Assembly (NCBI GenBank): GCA_035602605.1
Contig: DATNLZ010000062.1
Location: 4,088 to 68,087 of the forward strand
From: DASQHY01 sp035602605
GTDB taxonomy: Bacteria; Acidobacteriota; Terriglobia; Acidiferrales; UBA7541
Length of the DNA stretch: 64,000 bases
Reading direction: 5' to 3'
The stretch's first letter is position 1. Every line of letters starts with the position of its first letter. Both the position numbers and the translations under genes were made by a program. The notes beneath the pieces were generated by a model. It was not told the DNA's origin. It searched no databases and saw nothing but the letters and a program-made list of their open reading frames with translations. This document shows, piece by piece, positions 1 to 9,112 of the stretch.

Positions 1-1857
1 GAACAGAAGAGATTACGAAAGCACCTGCTCGAGGATGTCATTTTCCATGGATGGCCCAAGGAATGGGTGTCTGCGCCCCCCAAGTTTGAGGATCTCGGAC
101 TCATCCCATCGGGGAAAGGGTATCGGCTCCGAAGGCTTCGGTACGAAATTGTCCCTGGTTTTGCAACAACCGCTTTGCTATATGAACCCGAGAAATTGAG
201 CGGAAAGGCTCCGGCAACAATAAACTTGAATGGGCATGCGTCCAATGGAAAGCAGGCCGACTATAAGCAGAAGCGTTGCGTTAATAATGCTTTGCAGGGC
301 ATGTACGCGCTGAGTTTGGAATGGCTGGGAATGGGCGAACTCGCCCTTCCGGAAAACAACCACTGGCATGGAGCACACCTCAACCTGGTCGGCGCGAGCG
401 CCACGGGACTGTTCTACTTGGCAATACGCAGAGGACTCGACTACCTGTGCGAACATCCTGGCGTCGACGCGCAGCGCATCGGAGCGACCGGCCTATCCGG
501 TGGCGCGTGGCAAACAATCACCATCTCGGCTCTCGACGAACGTATTGCCGTAGCCATCCCCGTAGCCGGCTATTTCTCGTTTACGTCGGCAATTGAGCGG
601 AATTCCGATGTCGGAGATATGGAGTACCACCCTCACGATTTGTTTATCGACGGAGATTACTCGACGCTTACAGCGATGGTTGCTCCTCGGCCCGTCCTGT
701 TAATGTACGGGGCGGAGGACGAATACGGACTGCGAGCACCACTACAGAAGCCTCATCTTTATGACGAGGTCCGCCCATTCTATAAATTGTATGGCAAGGA
801 GAATAATTTCGCGTGGCACGCGAATGTTGACCCGGGAACTCACAACTATGAGCTCGACAACCGTCAACAGTCGTACGCGTTCTTCACCAAACATTTCCAT
901 ATGCCGGTTGTGGAGCGCGAAGTGCCCGTAGATGCCGAGGTCAAAACATACGAAGAACTTGTGGTGGGGATCCCAAAAGATAATCTGACCATCGTCGGCC
1001 TGGCCAAGAAGCTCGCAGCGACAAACGCGCGCGCGCCAATACCCACCGATGTGAAATCTAAATCGCAATGGGCCCGCCTGTCACGGGCACGGCTGAAGAG
1101 CGTCGTACGCTATACCCCGGTAGCAACCAAGCACGCCTGGCCTCTGTTCAGTACCAGGAATGGTGGTGTTGAGAGCCTCGCTTATCGCCTCGAATTCAGC
1201 AACGATTTAAGCGCAACGGCTGTGAGATTGAAAGCGACAACGACTCCTCCCGGTGCTCCCATCACGGTCTTGCTGGATGACAGCGGGCTGCGATCGGAGG
1301 AATCCGTTCGTTCGCATATCCAGCGGGGCGAGCAGGTTTTGGCAGTGAATCTGATCTTCACAGGTGACGCATCCCCCGACACTCCCAAGAATCCTGTGTA
1401 TGTGCCCGCGCTGTATCGCGAGCTGTTGTCTACGCCGGCGCAATTGCCTAAGGTAGTGAAATGGTTGGAGACGAGGCCGCCCTCCGCGCTTTACGGACTG
1501 TTATTGTCCGCCGCCGGAGACCGCCCGCTAGGTATGCAGGCGGCGCAATTGATTGAGATTGCCAATTGGTTGCGGCAAGGGAGTAGTTCTCAGACGATCT
1601 TTCTGGAGACTGTCGGTATACGAAACCAAGTCACAGGGTTGGTGGCTTCAGCATTGGAGCCGTCCCATTTTTCGGCACTCTCGATTCGTGAAGGAATGAA
1701 GAGCTTGGCCTATCTTAGCGATAACGTAGTACGGTACCAGGACGCACCTGACCTTTTCTGCTTAGACCTCTATAAGAATTTCGATATCGACATCCTAGCG
1801 GCGCTCGGGGAGCCGACGAAAATCACTCAACAGTTTAGGGAAGCTCAGTCAAGCTAG
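1..1857 (+). CDS. Acetyl-xylan-esterase-like alpha/beta hydrolase, copy 1 (5' end outside window)
   Basis: The reading frame is open from base 1 and matches, residue for residue, the internal part of the two full-length paralogs at 28000-30105 and 52668-54815, so about 115 N-terminal residues, including the probable Tat signal, lie upstream. The nucleophile elbow G-L-S-G-G has its Ser codon at 496-498. The acid in YGAEDEYG and the His in DPGTHNY complete a likely Ser-Asp-His triad. The N-terminal half resembles the AXE1/dienelactone-hydrolase group; the C-terminal ~270 residues are a second conserved region that I cannot assign. By family it should deacylate an esterified carbohydrate in the periplasm, but the true substrate is unknown. 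The next gene is convergent. Confidence 0.8.
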   Translation, partial: EQKRLRKHLLEDVIFHGWPKEWVSAPPKFEDLGLIPSGKGYRLRRLRYEIVPGFATTALLYEPEKLSGKAPATINLNGHASNGKQADYKQKRCVNNALQGMYALSLEWLGMGELALPENNHWHGAHLNLVGASATGLFYLAIRRGLDYLCEHPGVDAQRIGATGLSGGAWQTITISALDERIAVAIPVAGYFSFTSAIERNSDVGDMEYHPHDLFIDGDYSTLTAMVAPRPVLLMYGAEDEYGLRAPLQKPHLYDEVRPFYKLYGKENNFAWHANVDPGTHNYELDNRQQSYAFFTKHFHMPVVEREVPVDAEVKTYEELVVGIPKDNLTIVGLAKKLAATNARAPIPTDVKSKSQWARLSRARLKSVVRYTPVATKHAWPLFSTRNGGVESLAYRLEFSNDLSATAVRLKATTTPPGAPITVLLDDSGLRSEESVRSHIQRGEQVLAVNLIFTGDASPDTPKNPVYVPALYRELLSTPAQLPKVVKWLETRPPSALYGLLLSAAGDRPLGMQAAQLIEIANWLRQGSSSQTIFLETVGIRNQVTGLVASALEPSHFSALSIREGMKSLAYLSDNVVRYQDAPDLFCLDLYKNFDIDILAALGEPTKITQQFREAQSS

Positions 1858-2072
1858 GCACGCAAAATAGCCTTCACACTTTGTGCAGACATGGTAGAGG
1901 GATCTTGTTTTCGGGTTGCAAACGGCGCTGAGGAAAACCGCCGATGGGGAGGCGCCGTACTGTAGCGCTGATGTACGCCACCGGAACTGTCCGCCGGTGT
2001 AGAGGACTCGATTACGCGGCCCGCCGCCAATGCCTCCGATCCCTTCGCGACTGGAGACTTTTCCTCGTCGAC

Positions 2073-2843
2073 TCACATCTTTCCGGGCTCTTCAATGCTC
2101 CCCGCGTCCATCACATAGCTGGCATGATCTTGAGCTAGCTCGAACCCGGTTGCGGCAAGGCCCTTCGCGAAGCATCGCTCAAAATCTTGTCGAAGCCTAG
2201 ATTGCATGCTGGTGGCCTGTTCCGGATCGCGAAGACAAACCTCACGAATCGATGATGGGACCGAAATGCGTTCGGAGGGTTCGCGATCCATCCGCGACCT
2301 GCCTTCCAGTACATCTTTAACATGTTGAGAGCGCACCCACCATTCCGCAACCACCCGGTCGGTGGGAAGCCCTGCGTGTAGGGGACTCGATGTTAACCCA
2401 TAAAGGTTGGGCAAATACTTGCGAACAATCGCGCCTAGCTTGGCAATGTTGAAATGCGCGTTTTTGATCTGCAACGGATCAAACGTCCATTCAATAAGGT
2501 CAATGCCACGAGCAATGGCGTGGTCTCGCTGTGCGAGTTTTAGACGTCGCCCTACTCCGATATCTTGAAACTCCGGCAAGACAGCCACCATGTGCGAGAA
2601 CAGATGAACGCGGGTTTCGCGAATAGCGGGGAAGCTCAGCGCAAAACCGACGGCATGGTTGGCACGGAAGGCCCCGATCACCTGCCCGCCGGTCTTGGCA
2701 GCAACAACGAAGATGGGTCCGGGAACGACATCAATGTCGTCATATTCCCAAACGCGCCGTTGCAGCGAGACGCAAATCTCCATCTCGCGCGAGTCGCGAA
2801 ACGGACGGACAATCACGTCTGGCGTGCAAGAGGGGTCATCCAT
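2073..2843 (-). CDS. GNAT-family N-acetyltransferase (COG3375-like)
   Basis: This 256-residue protein has the GNAT core: an N-terminal strand-helix with VIVRPF and a V(W)EY segment, then the acetyl-CoA-binding stretch MVAVLPEFQDIGVGRRLK around residues 85-103, close to the Q/R-x-x-G-x-G/A signature. The middle part (DLIEWTFDPLQIKNAHFN) and the C-terminal extension match the larger group of predicted acetyltransferases of COG3375 as I recall it. The substrate is unknown. It starts 3 bp after the stop of the upstream permease gene, so it is the last gene of the minus-strand block. Confidence 0.7.
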   Translation of the reverse strand: MDDPSCTPDVIVRPFRDSREMEICVSLQRRVWEYDDIDVVPGPIFVVAAKTGGQVIGAFRANHAVGFALSFPAIRETRVHLFSHMVAVLPEFQDIGVGRRLKLAQRDHAIARGIDLIEWTFDPLQIKNAHFNIAKLGAIVRKYLPNLYGLTSSPLHAGLPTDRVVAEWWVRSQHVKDVLEGRSRMDREPSERISVPSSIREVCLRDPEQATSMQSRLRQDFERCFAKGLAATGFELAQDHASYVMDAGSIEEPGKM

Positions 2844-2846
2844 GAG

Positions 2847-4256
2847 TCATGCTACTGCACTCCCTCCAGAGGCTCTTGCCCCGCGGCGCCAAACGAAGTA
2901 GACGGGCACGCCTAGGAAGACAATTCCGAGTCCGCCGGCGGCTTGCACTGGTTGACTCACAATTGTATTTACAACGAGGGCCACAGCAGCAACAACGAAT
3001 GCCAACGGCGTGAACGGATATCCGGGCACACGGTAGGGCCTTTCTGCATCGGGCAATCGCTGGCGATAGACGAAGATACTTGCAGCGGCAAGCGCGTAGA
3101 AGATCCATCCGACAAATACCACGTAAGTCAGCAGCTGCTGAAAAGTGCCCGTGACTGCAAGCACCGCGGCCCATACTGTCGCCGCAATGACGGCAAAAGC
3201 CGGCGTCCCGAAACGGGGATGCACGTCTGACAGTCGTTTGAAGAACAGACCGTCCCTCGCCATCGCGTAGCAAACGCGGGGAGATGTGAGCATGATGGCA
3301 TTCGCGGCACTGAACATTGAAATCAGAATCGTGACAGCAACCATTTTCCCGGAGATGTTCCCCAACACCATGGACATCGCCGCGGCGGCCACGCGATCGG
3401 AAGTAGCGACACCATCGCGCCCAAGTGCGGCGACATAGGCACAGTTTGCAAAAAGATAAATGCCGATCAGTGATGCCGATCCGGTAAGAAATGCCAAAGG
3501 AAAGTTCCGACCCGGACGAAGAGTCTCACCGGCGCTGAAAGTCGCGTACTGCCATCCTTCGTATGCCCACAGCACGCTAATCATTGCTAATCCAAAACCT
3601 GAGACAAGGGCTCCAGTACTCAGTTGCGCCGGCGCCGCCGGTGCCTTCGCAAAGCTCTTGCCCAACAACAAAAGAGCGCTCCCCATGGCGAGAATTGCCG
3701 AGACCTTGAGAACAGTGGTTACGTTCTGCATGTTCGCGCTCTTGCGCGTCCCGCAAACGTTGACTACGCCAATAATCGCAATCATCAGTACAGAAGCCAG
3801 CTTCGCCATGAACGGCGTCAACACAATGAACTCGCCCAGGTAGTTGCTAAATGCAACCGCAAGAGTTGCTACTGATCCCGCGCCGATAACGAAGAACAAA
3901 GTCCATCCAAAAAGAAACGCCGGGAGCAGACCGAAACAATCGCGAATGTAAATGTAAAGTCCACCGGCTTGCGGGTTCATCGCACTCAACTCGCCGTAGG
4001 TGAGTGCCCCCAGCAGCGAAAGCACGCCGCCAGCCAACCACGCGGTCATAGCCAGTGGAAGCGAAGTGCCGACCGATCGCAGCACTACGCCGGGCACTAG
4101 AAAGATTCCCGACCCGATCACCGTGCCGACGATCAGCAAAACAAGATCGAGAAAGCCGAGAATGCGTGGAAGCTGGCGTTGCGTCGCGGGATGTTCGGGC
4201 CGCACCCCTGTCTTGCCCTGGGCCTGAAGATGGCCATCGAGTTCTGATTTCATCAT
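2847..4256 (-). CDS. APC-superfamily amino-acid permease
   Basis: This 469-residue inner-membrane protein has about 12 hydrophobic segments. The first contains VGTVIGSGIFLVPG, the unwound TM1 substrate-binding signature of amino acid-polyamine-organocation transporters. NPQAGGLYIYIRDCFG follows TM2, as in SteT/LAT-like exchangers. The start is one of two consecutive ATG codons (4256 or 4253). It is between the alpha-hydroxyacid oxidase gene upstream (72 bp gap) and the GNAT gene (3 bp gap), so it is probably co-transcribed. The substrate cannot be read from sequence; amino acids or related amines are likely. Confidence 0.85.
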   Translation of the reverse strand: MMKSELDGHLQAQGKTGVRPEHPATQRQLPRILGFLDLVLLIVGTVIGSGIFLVPGVVLRSVGTSLPLAMTAWLAGGVLSLLGALTYGELSAMNPQAGGLYIYIRDCFGLLPAFLFGWTLFFVIGAGSVATLAVAFSNYLGEFIVLTPFMAKLASVLMIAIIGVVNVCGTRKSANMQNVTTVLKVSAILAMGSALLLLGKSFAKAPAAPAQLSTGALVSGFGLAMISVLWAYEGWQYATFSAGETLRPGRNFPLAFLTGSASLIGIYLFANCAYVAALGRDGVATSDRVAAAAMSMVLGNISGKMVAVTILISMFSAANAIMLTSPRVCYAMARDGLFFKRLSDVHPRFGTPAFAVIAATVWAAVLAVTGTFQQLLTYVVFVGWIFYALAAASIFVYRQRLPDAERPYRVPGYPFTPLAFVVAAVALVVNTIVSQPVQAAGGLGIVFLGVPVYFVWRRGARASGGSAVA

Positions 4257-4328
4257 CTTTAATCGCTAGCGGGCCTGTCGCTCGAATCGCGACCGCCGGA
4301 GCCTCATCGACTCGCGCAAAGCAGCCAA

Positions 4329-5516
4329 CTAGTCCAGTATGACATTTAAGTAGGAACGATCGAGCGCCGCAATTGATGGACATCCGAGAAGGATTAAGGT
4401 GCGCTCCAAGTCTGCGCGTAGTATTTCAAGTGACCGAGCAACACCAACTTTGCCTGCGGCAGCAAGACCGTAAGCATACGCACGTCCAATCAAAACTGCT
4501 CGGGCACCGAGGCAGATCGCCTTGACGATGTCGCTACCGCGACGAACGCCTCCATCCATCAGAACTTCGACTCGGTCCCCTATGGCTTTGACGACTTCGG
4601 GGAGCGCTCGCAACGAGGCCGGAACGCAGTCGAGCTGCCGTCCCCCATGATTCGACACGACCACTGCTGCGGCACCGTGATCAACCGCTCGCAGAGCATC
4701 TTCGCCAGTAAGAATACCCTTCACGACAATCGGCCCCCGCCAAACATTCTGTATCCAGAGAAAGTCTTCCCAGGTGACTGCTGCATGAGCCAAAGCGGCG
4801 CTTACTTCAATCAGCGGCATAGGTCCCTGTCCGGGAACAACAATGTTGGGTAGCTCAGACAGCCCACCATCCAAAAGAAAACTGGTAAGCCAGCGCGGAC
4901 GCGCGAGCAATTGGGGCAAAAATGGAACCTTGGCAAGTAGATTGCTACCCGTCAGCTCCTTCATTCCATTACGGTGGTCCCGCTCGCGCATTCCTGCTAC
5001 AGCTGTGTCAACGGTTACCGCCAGAGCAGAAAAGCCCGCGTTCGACGCTCGTTCGAGGGCCGCCTCGGCGGCCTCACGGCCGCCCATTAAGTAGAGCTGA
5101 TACCAAACGGGACCAGAAGAAGCTGCCTTGACATCTTCCATCCGATGCCCTGAGATTGTGGAGAGAATATACGCAGTCCCCGCCCGACCCGCTGCTCCAG
5201 CGGCGGCAATTTCGCCATCGGGATGCATGAGGCGGCTGTATCCGATTGGCGCAAGGAGTGCCGGCAAGGAAAGCTCGAATCCCAGCACGCGCGTGCGCAG
5301 ATCGGCTTGCGCCACCGCGGCTGCTTGGCGTGGTCGGAAAGTAATCAGGTTGAATGCCGACCGGTTTGCCGCCAAGGTGACTTCACCTTCAGCACCTCCA
5401 TCCAGATAGTCGAATACCACTCTCGGCAATCGCTTCCGCGCCAAACATCGCAAGTCTTCAATGTTGATGGCGCGTGGGGAACCGACTGGACGTGAAAATT
5501 CATTGATCACACTCAT
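4329..5516 (-). CDS. FMN-dependent alpha-hydroxyacid oxidase/dehydrogenase (LldD/glycolate oxidase family)
   Basis: This 395-residue TIM-barrel flavoprotein shows the family signature SNHGGRQLD with the catalytic base His290, the FMN-binding region YQLYL near residue 139, and the phosphate-binding MDGGVRRGSDIVKA and IGRAYAYG segments. Enzymes of this family oxidise L-lactate, glycolate or longer 2-hydroxyacids. AldA (makes lactate from lactaldehyde) and an HpcH/HpaI aldolase (makes aldehydes such as lactaldehyde) are encoded just upstream on the same strand. Lactate to pyruvate is therefore the best guess, inferred from context. A GAGAG motif sits four bases before the ATG. Confidence 0.85.
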   Translation of the reverse strand: MSVINEFSRPVGSPRAINIEDLRCLARKRLPRVVFDYLDGGAEGEVTLAANRSAFNLITFRPRQAAAVAQADLRTRVLGFELSLPALLAPIGYSRLMHPDGEIAAAGAAGRAGTAYILSTISGHRMEDVKAASSGPVWYQLYLMGGREAAEAALERASNAGFSALAVTVDTAVAGMRERDHRNGMKELTGSNLLAKVPFLPQLLARPRWLTSFLLDGGLSELPNIVVPGQGPMPLIEVSAALAHAAVTWEDFLWIQNVWRGPIVVKGILTGEDALRAVDHGAAAVVVSNHGGRQLDCVPASLRALPEVVKAIGDRVEVLMDGGVRRGSDIVKAICLGARAVLIGRAYAYGLAAAGKVGVARSLEILRADLERTLILLGCPSIAALDRSYLNVILD

Positions 5517-5561
5517 TTACTCTCGCACCGCGGTTTCACGTACATTGGCCTTCCAGCCTGA

Positions 5562-6419
5562 TCATGGATGCGATGTCTTGGCCCTTTCGCCCGGTGTTCC
5601 CGGTCGCTCCGTTCGGGGCATCGTCCATGGCCGCGAACCCACGCAATATTCCACATCAACAATGCTTCGCGACGGCTCACTCCCAGCGTATACCCAGATC
5701 ATTGCCATGGCACCCTGCGACTCGTTGAGAAAACGGTGCGGAGTCCCTTGAGGTACGAATGCAGTATCGCATCCACTTAGGCGGTAACGGCGACCGGCCA
5801 CTTCGCAAGTTGCTTCACCCTCGACGATCGTGATGGACTCATCGAAGTCATGTATATGACATGGCAGCGAAGAACCCGGCTGGAATCTGCCGTAGCCACC
5901 GCAAATCCCAACAGATCCATATCGCCCGGCGAACAAATCCCAGAATTCCGTACCCTCCGCTAGTTCATAATTATCTGTTCTGCTGACCCGAGCGATATGC
6001 TCCGGATCTTCGGGACGTGGGTCAGCGGTCGAACGATCTATCCTTGTGAACTGGTCGGGCACAAGATTCCGGCTAGGCGTCGAAGATGCAAATGCCCACA
6101 AGGCGAGCAGCGGCGCTACCTTAGAGGCGTTGACGACCGCGTGCGCCAAACCGGCGGGTACGTGCATACAATCTAATGGGCGCAAAAGGTAGGACCTTCC
6201 TTCTACCTCAAAAACCGCCTCTCCCTGCAGGATCGTCACTGCTTCACTGAACCCGTGTTTGTGATAGGGCAAGCGTTCCGCGGGAGCAAACGTAGCAGTA
6301 CCCGTGCTCATGGCTTTTGCGCCACATTCGGCCGAGGCAAACGTACGGAGCGCGACCTGCGGCATGAATGCAGGAGAAGGTTCACGTTGTCCGGAGACGA
6401 TCTGTTCAGAGATGGCCAT
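5562..6419 (-). CDS. Double-cupin protein
   Basis: Two cupin barrels lie in tandem. The N-terminal one has LPYHKHGFSEAVTILQGEAVFEV at about 50-72 and the C-terminal one SLPCHIHDFDESITIVEGEA at about 190-209; both keep the paired His/Glu metal-binding pattern. ATG at 6419 is preferred over an adjacent TTG because AAGGA lies at normal spacing. Double cupins include sugar-acid isomerases, dioxygenases and sensors; the function here is unknown. It lies between the aldehyde dehydrogenase and hydroxyacid oxidase genes. A badly decayed relative of its C-terminal half is found at 51361-51602. Confidence 0.75.
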   Translation of the reverse strand: MAISEQIVSGQREPSPAFMPQVALRTFASAECGAKAMSTGTATFAPAERLPYHKHGFSEAVTILQGEAVFEVEGRSYLLRPLDCMHVPAGLAHAVVNASKVAPLLALWAFASSTPSRNLVPDQFTRIDRSTADPRPEDPEHIARVSRTDNYELAEGTEFWDLFAGRYGSVGICGGYGRFQPGSSLPCHIHDFDESITIVEGEATCEVAGRRYRLSGCDTAFVPQGTPHRFLNESQGAMAMIWVYAGSEPSRSIVDVEYCVGSRPWTMPRTERPGTPGERAKTSHP

Positions 6420-6495
6420 CAAATTTCCTTTTCTCCGACATGCTTTTCAAGTTCCGCCCTAAAGGCACGCGATTGATTAAGTCGAGCATTGATAG

Positions 6496-7929
6496 CTAGC
6501 CTTGGATATAAACGACGTGGGATTGCATAAATTCGTAGAGGCCATGCTTGCCATCGGCACCGCCGATTCCGCTCTTTCGCCAACCTGCATGGTAGCCTTG
6601 CATGGCCTCGAAGTTTTCGCGGTTTATGTAGGTTTCGCCAAAGCGAATTTCGCGGCTCACTTTTAGCGCGACGTTAAGATCGCGGGTATAAACAGAAGAA
6701 GTGAGTCCGTAGTCGGAATCGTTCGCGTAAGCAATTGCCTCATCGAGGTTCTCAAACGTCACGACCGGCATTACCGGGCCGAAGATCTCGCGGCGTATGA
6801 TCTCCATTTCCTGCTGACAATCCACAATAACAGTTGGCTCGTAAAAATAGCCTGCGTCGCCCGCCCCGCGCTTTCCACCGGTGATAATAGTCGCGCCAGC
6901 CGTTACCGCGCCTCGAACCAGCGCGTCGACTTTGCGGTAGCCCGCTTCATTGATAAGCGGGCCATAATCAACGGACTCATCGGCCAGAGGGTCGCCAAAC
7001 CTTGTGGCCTTCATCGCCATGGTGAGCTTTTCAACAAATTCGTCAGCCACATTGCGCTGTACATAGACACGCTCGGCACAATTGCACACCTGCCCGCTAT
7101 TGATAACGCGCGAAGCCTTCACAGCTTTTACAGCAAGATCGATGTCGGCATCCGCCAGAACCAAGACTGGTGCCTTTCCGCCCAGTTCCAAATTCACCTT
7201 GGTAATGTTGGGTGCAGCGGCGGTCATGATGGCGGAACCGGTTTCAACGCTTCCGGTGAAGCTGATCATGCCGATGTGGCGTGACGATGCCAGATACTTT
7301 CCGACCGTTGGACCGCGCCCGTGGACAAAGTTAATAATTCCCGCGGGCAGGTCCAATTGAGAGAGGAGTTCGCAGAACTTCACCGCGTTGTGCGGTGTTT
7401 CCTCGCTGGCCTTGAGGACGATGGTGTTCCCCGTGACTAGCGCCGGTGCAGCTTTGCGGACGATCAGAAAAAAGGGAAAGTTCCAGGGAAGAATCCCGGC
7501 AATGACGCCGATGGGCTGTCGGAAAAGGAAAATGGTTTCCGCGACGCGGTCGCTTTCCAGAATCTCGCCCTCAATGCGCCGGGCCCATTCTGCCATGTAG
7601 TCGAGATAGTCAGCCGTAAACGAAACTTCAATCCGAGCGAGGCTTAAAATCTTGCCTTGTTCTTCAACGATTACACGAGCGATGGGCTCCGCATTCTGGC
7701 GAATCTGTTGGGCAATGCTACGCAGTGCTTTGCCGCGTTCAACGGCGGGCTTCTTTGCCCAACTGATCTGGGCTTTCTCCGCCGCGGAGACGGCGGCCTC
7801 GACATCAGCTCTCGAGCTATCGGGAACCGTGCAGACGACAGCCCCGGTCGAGGGGTTGGTTACCTCGATCCGATCACTACTAGTGGAAGGACTGAAATTG
7901 CCGTTAATGAAATTGTCGTAGTGCTTCAT
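6496..7929 (-). CDS. aldA: Lactaldehyde/glycolaldehyde dehydrogenase, AldA type
   Basis: This 477-residue NAD-dependent aldehyde dehydrogenase is very close to the E. coli AldA sequence as I know it, sharing FTADYLDYMAEWARR, VINSGQVCNCAERVYVQ and INRENFEAMQGYHAGWRKSG. The catalytic residues are Cys282, Glu248 and Asn150. The start at 7929 has a good AAGGAA ribosome site; an in-frame extension to 7998 adds 23 residues with no family match. The expected reaction is L-lactaldehyde + NAD+ to L-lactate. Upstream is an aldolase that can release lactaldehyde and downstream a lactate-oxidase-family enzyme. Confidence 0.9.
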   Translation of the reverse strand: MKHYDNFINGNFSPSTSSDRIEVTNPSTGAVVCTVPDSSRADVEAAVSAAEKAQISWAKKPAVERGKALRSIAQQIRQNAEPIARVIVEEQGKILSLARIEVSFTADYLDYMAEWARRIEGEILESDRVAETIFLFRQPIGVIAGILPWNFPFFLIVRKAAPALVTGNTIVLKASEETPHNAVKFCELLSQLDLPAGIINFVHGRGPTVGKYLASSRHIGMISFTGSVETGSAIMTAAAPNITKVNLELGGKAPVLVLADADIDLAVKAVKASRVINSGQVCNCAERVYVQRNVADEFVEKLTMAMKATRFGDPLADESVDYGPLINEAGYRKVDALVRGAVTAGATIITGGKRGAGDAGYFYEPTVIVDCQQEMEIIRREIFGPVMPVVTFENLDEAIAYANDSDYGLTSSVYTRDLNVALKVSREIRFGETYINRENFEAMQGYHAGWRKSGIGGADGKHGLYEFMQSHVVYIQG

Positions 7930-8186
7930 GAGAATTTCCTTTGCCTTAGGCAGTGGTTTCGCAATACTCGTGGATCGGTGCATCTCCCATTCCTGCATTT
8001 CGGGATTGACAAGATTCGGCGGGCGCTACCATTTGAGCGCAGCCAGCAGCACTGGCAAGCAGGCCCCAAGCGCAGGCGGGTTGCGGTGCGCCGCGGCATC
8101 AGAACCACACCCTTCAGCCCTGCAGGCTCGCCGGATTGCAAGCCCAGGCCTTGAGGCCTTTGAGCAATGCGACACGCGGGAACAGT

Positions 8187-8990
8187 TTAGACGTCTGGCC
8201 TCCACGCCCCAGGATCGGGTGGCTTTCCAAGGGTTTCCATCAGTTCTGTAACCGTCTTAATCAACAGGGTACAGTCGACTCCCAATCCGATCATCTGAAA
8301 GCCTTGCCCGATTCGGAACTTTCCGTTGTTCGCATCTGTGACCACGATGCCGCAGGGAAAACCTTGCGCTCGTAGCCGGTCCTTGATCCGAACGAGTTCA
8401 TTCGCGATTCCTGGTCCTTCCCACTCGCCTACGAATCCTGCCGACGCCGAGAAGTCAGCGGGACCAAAAAAGAACCCGTCAATGTCCGGCACCTGCATGA
8501 TGGCTTCAAGATTTTTCCCCGAATCCACTGTTTCGATCATGGGTAGAACAATCGTCCTCTTATTTGCCGTTTTGGCATGGGCAATGCCCTTACCCCACGA
8601 AGTGGCCCTCTCAACCCCCATCCCACGCAAACCTCGCGGAGGATATTTCGCGAAGCAAACGGCTCGCTCCACTTCTTCAGCTGTTCGAATCCGCGGCACC
8701 ATAATTCCGTGTGCTCCCAAGCCGAGAGTCCGCTGGATCAAGCCGTGTTCGATCTCAGCAATTCTGACCAGACCGGCCGTGGAACTCCGGCTGATGGCTC
8801 GTAAGTGATTGGCGACTTCCTGAAGATCAAGTTCCCCGTGCTCGGTATCAATACAAATCCAGTCAAGGCCAATCCGAGCGGCAATTTCGCTGACTGTGGG
8901 AGATTCCATTGTCACCCACAACCCGAATGTGGTTTCCCTGTTCTGAAGTTTCTGTCTCAACCTGTCGCCGGCGTTTACGCTTTCAATCAT
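8187..8990 (-). CDS. HpcH/HpaI-family 2-keto-3-deoxy sugar-acid aldolase
   Basis: This 267-residue class II pyruvate aldolase shows the family N-terminus FGLWVTMESPTVSEI, the CIDTEHGELDL metal/substrate loop, and the GPADFSASAG region near residue 180. Relatives cleave 2-keto-3-deoxy-L-rhamnonate (RhmA, giving pyruvate and L-lactaldehyde), 5-keto-4-deoxy-glucarate (GarL) or 4-hydroxy-2-ketoheptanedioate (HpaI). With AldA next in the operon the RhmA-type product lactaldehyde is favoured. A GlucD-like dehydratase at 32.9 kb leaves GarL-type chemistry open. ATG at 8990 was chosen over 9050 because the family begins there and GGAA lies upstream. Confidence 0.8.
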   Translation of the reverse strand: MIESVNAGDRLRQKLQNRETTFGLWVTMESPTVSEIAARIGLDWICIDTEHGELDLQEVANHLRAISRSSTAGLVRIAEIEHGLIQRTLGLGAHGIMVPRIRTAEEVERAVCFAKYPPRGLRGMGVERATSWGKGIAHAKTANKRTIVLPMIETVDSGKNLEAIMQVPDIDGFFFGPADFSASAGFVGEWEGPGIANELVRIKDRLRAQGFPCGIVVTDANNGKFRIGQGFQMIGLGVDCTLLIKTVTELMETLGKPPDPGAWRPDV

Positions 8991-9112
8991 TGGCTCGCTT
9001 TCCGCTTGACGGAACTTGCTGGTGCGCTCTGTCACTACCCTCCAGGACAATCTTCGGATGCCTCAATGCGGCACTTTCCGCATCTCTTGTTCCGGAATTC
9101 GCTCCCTATCCC

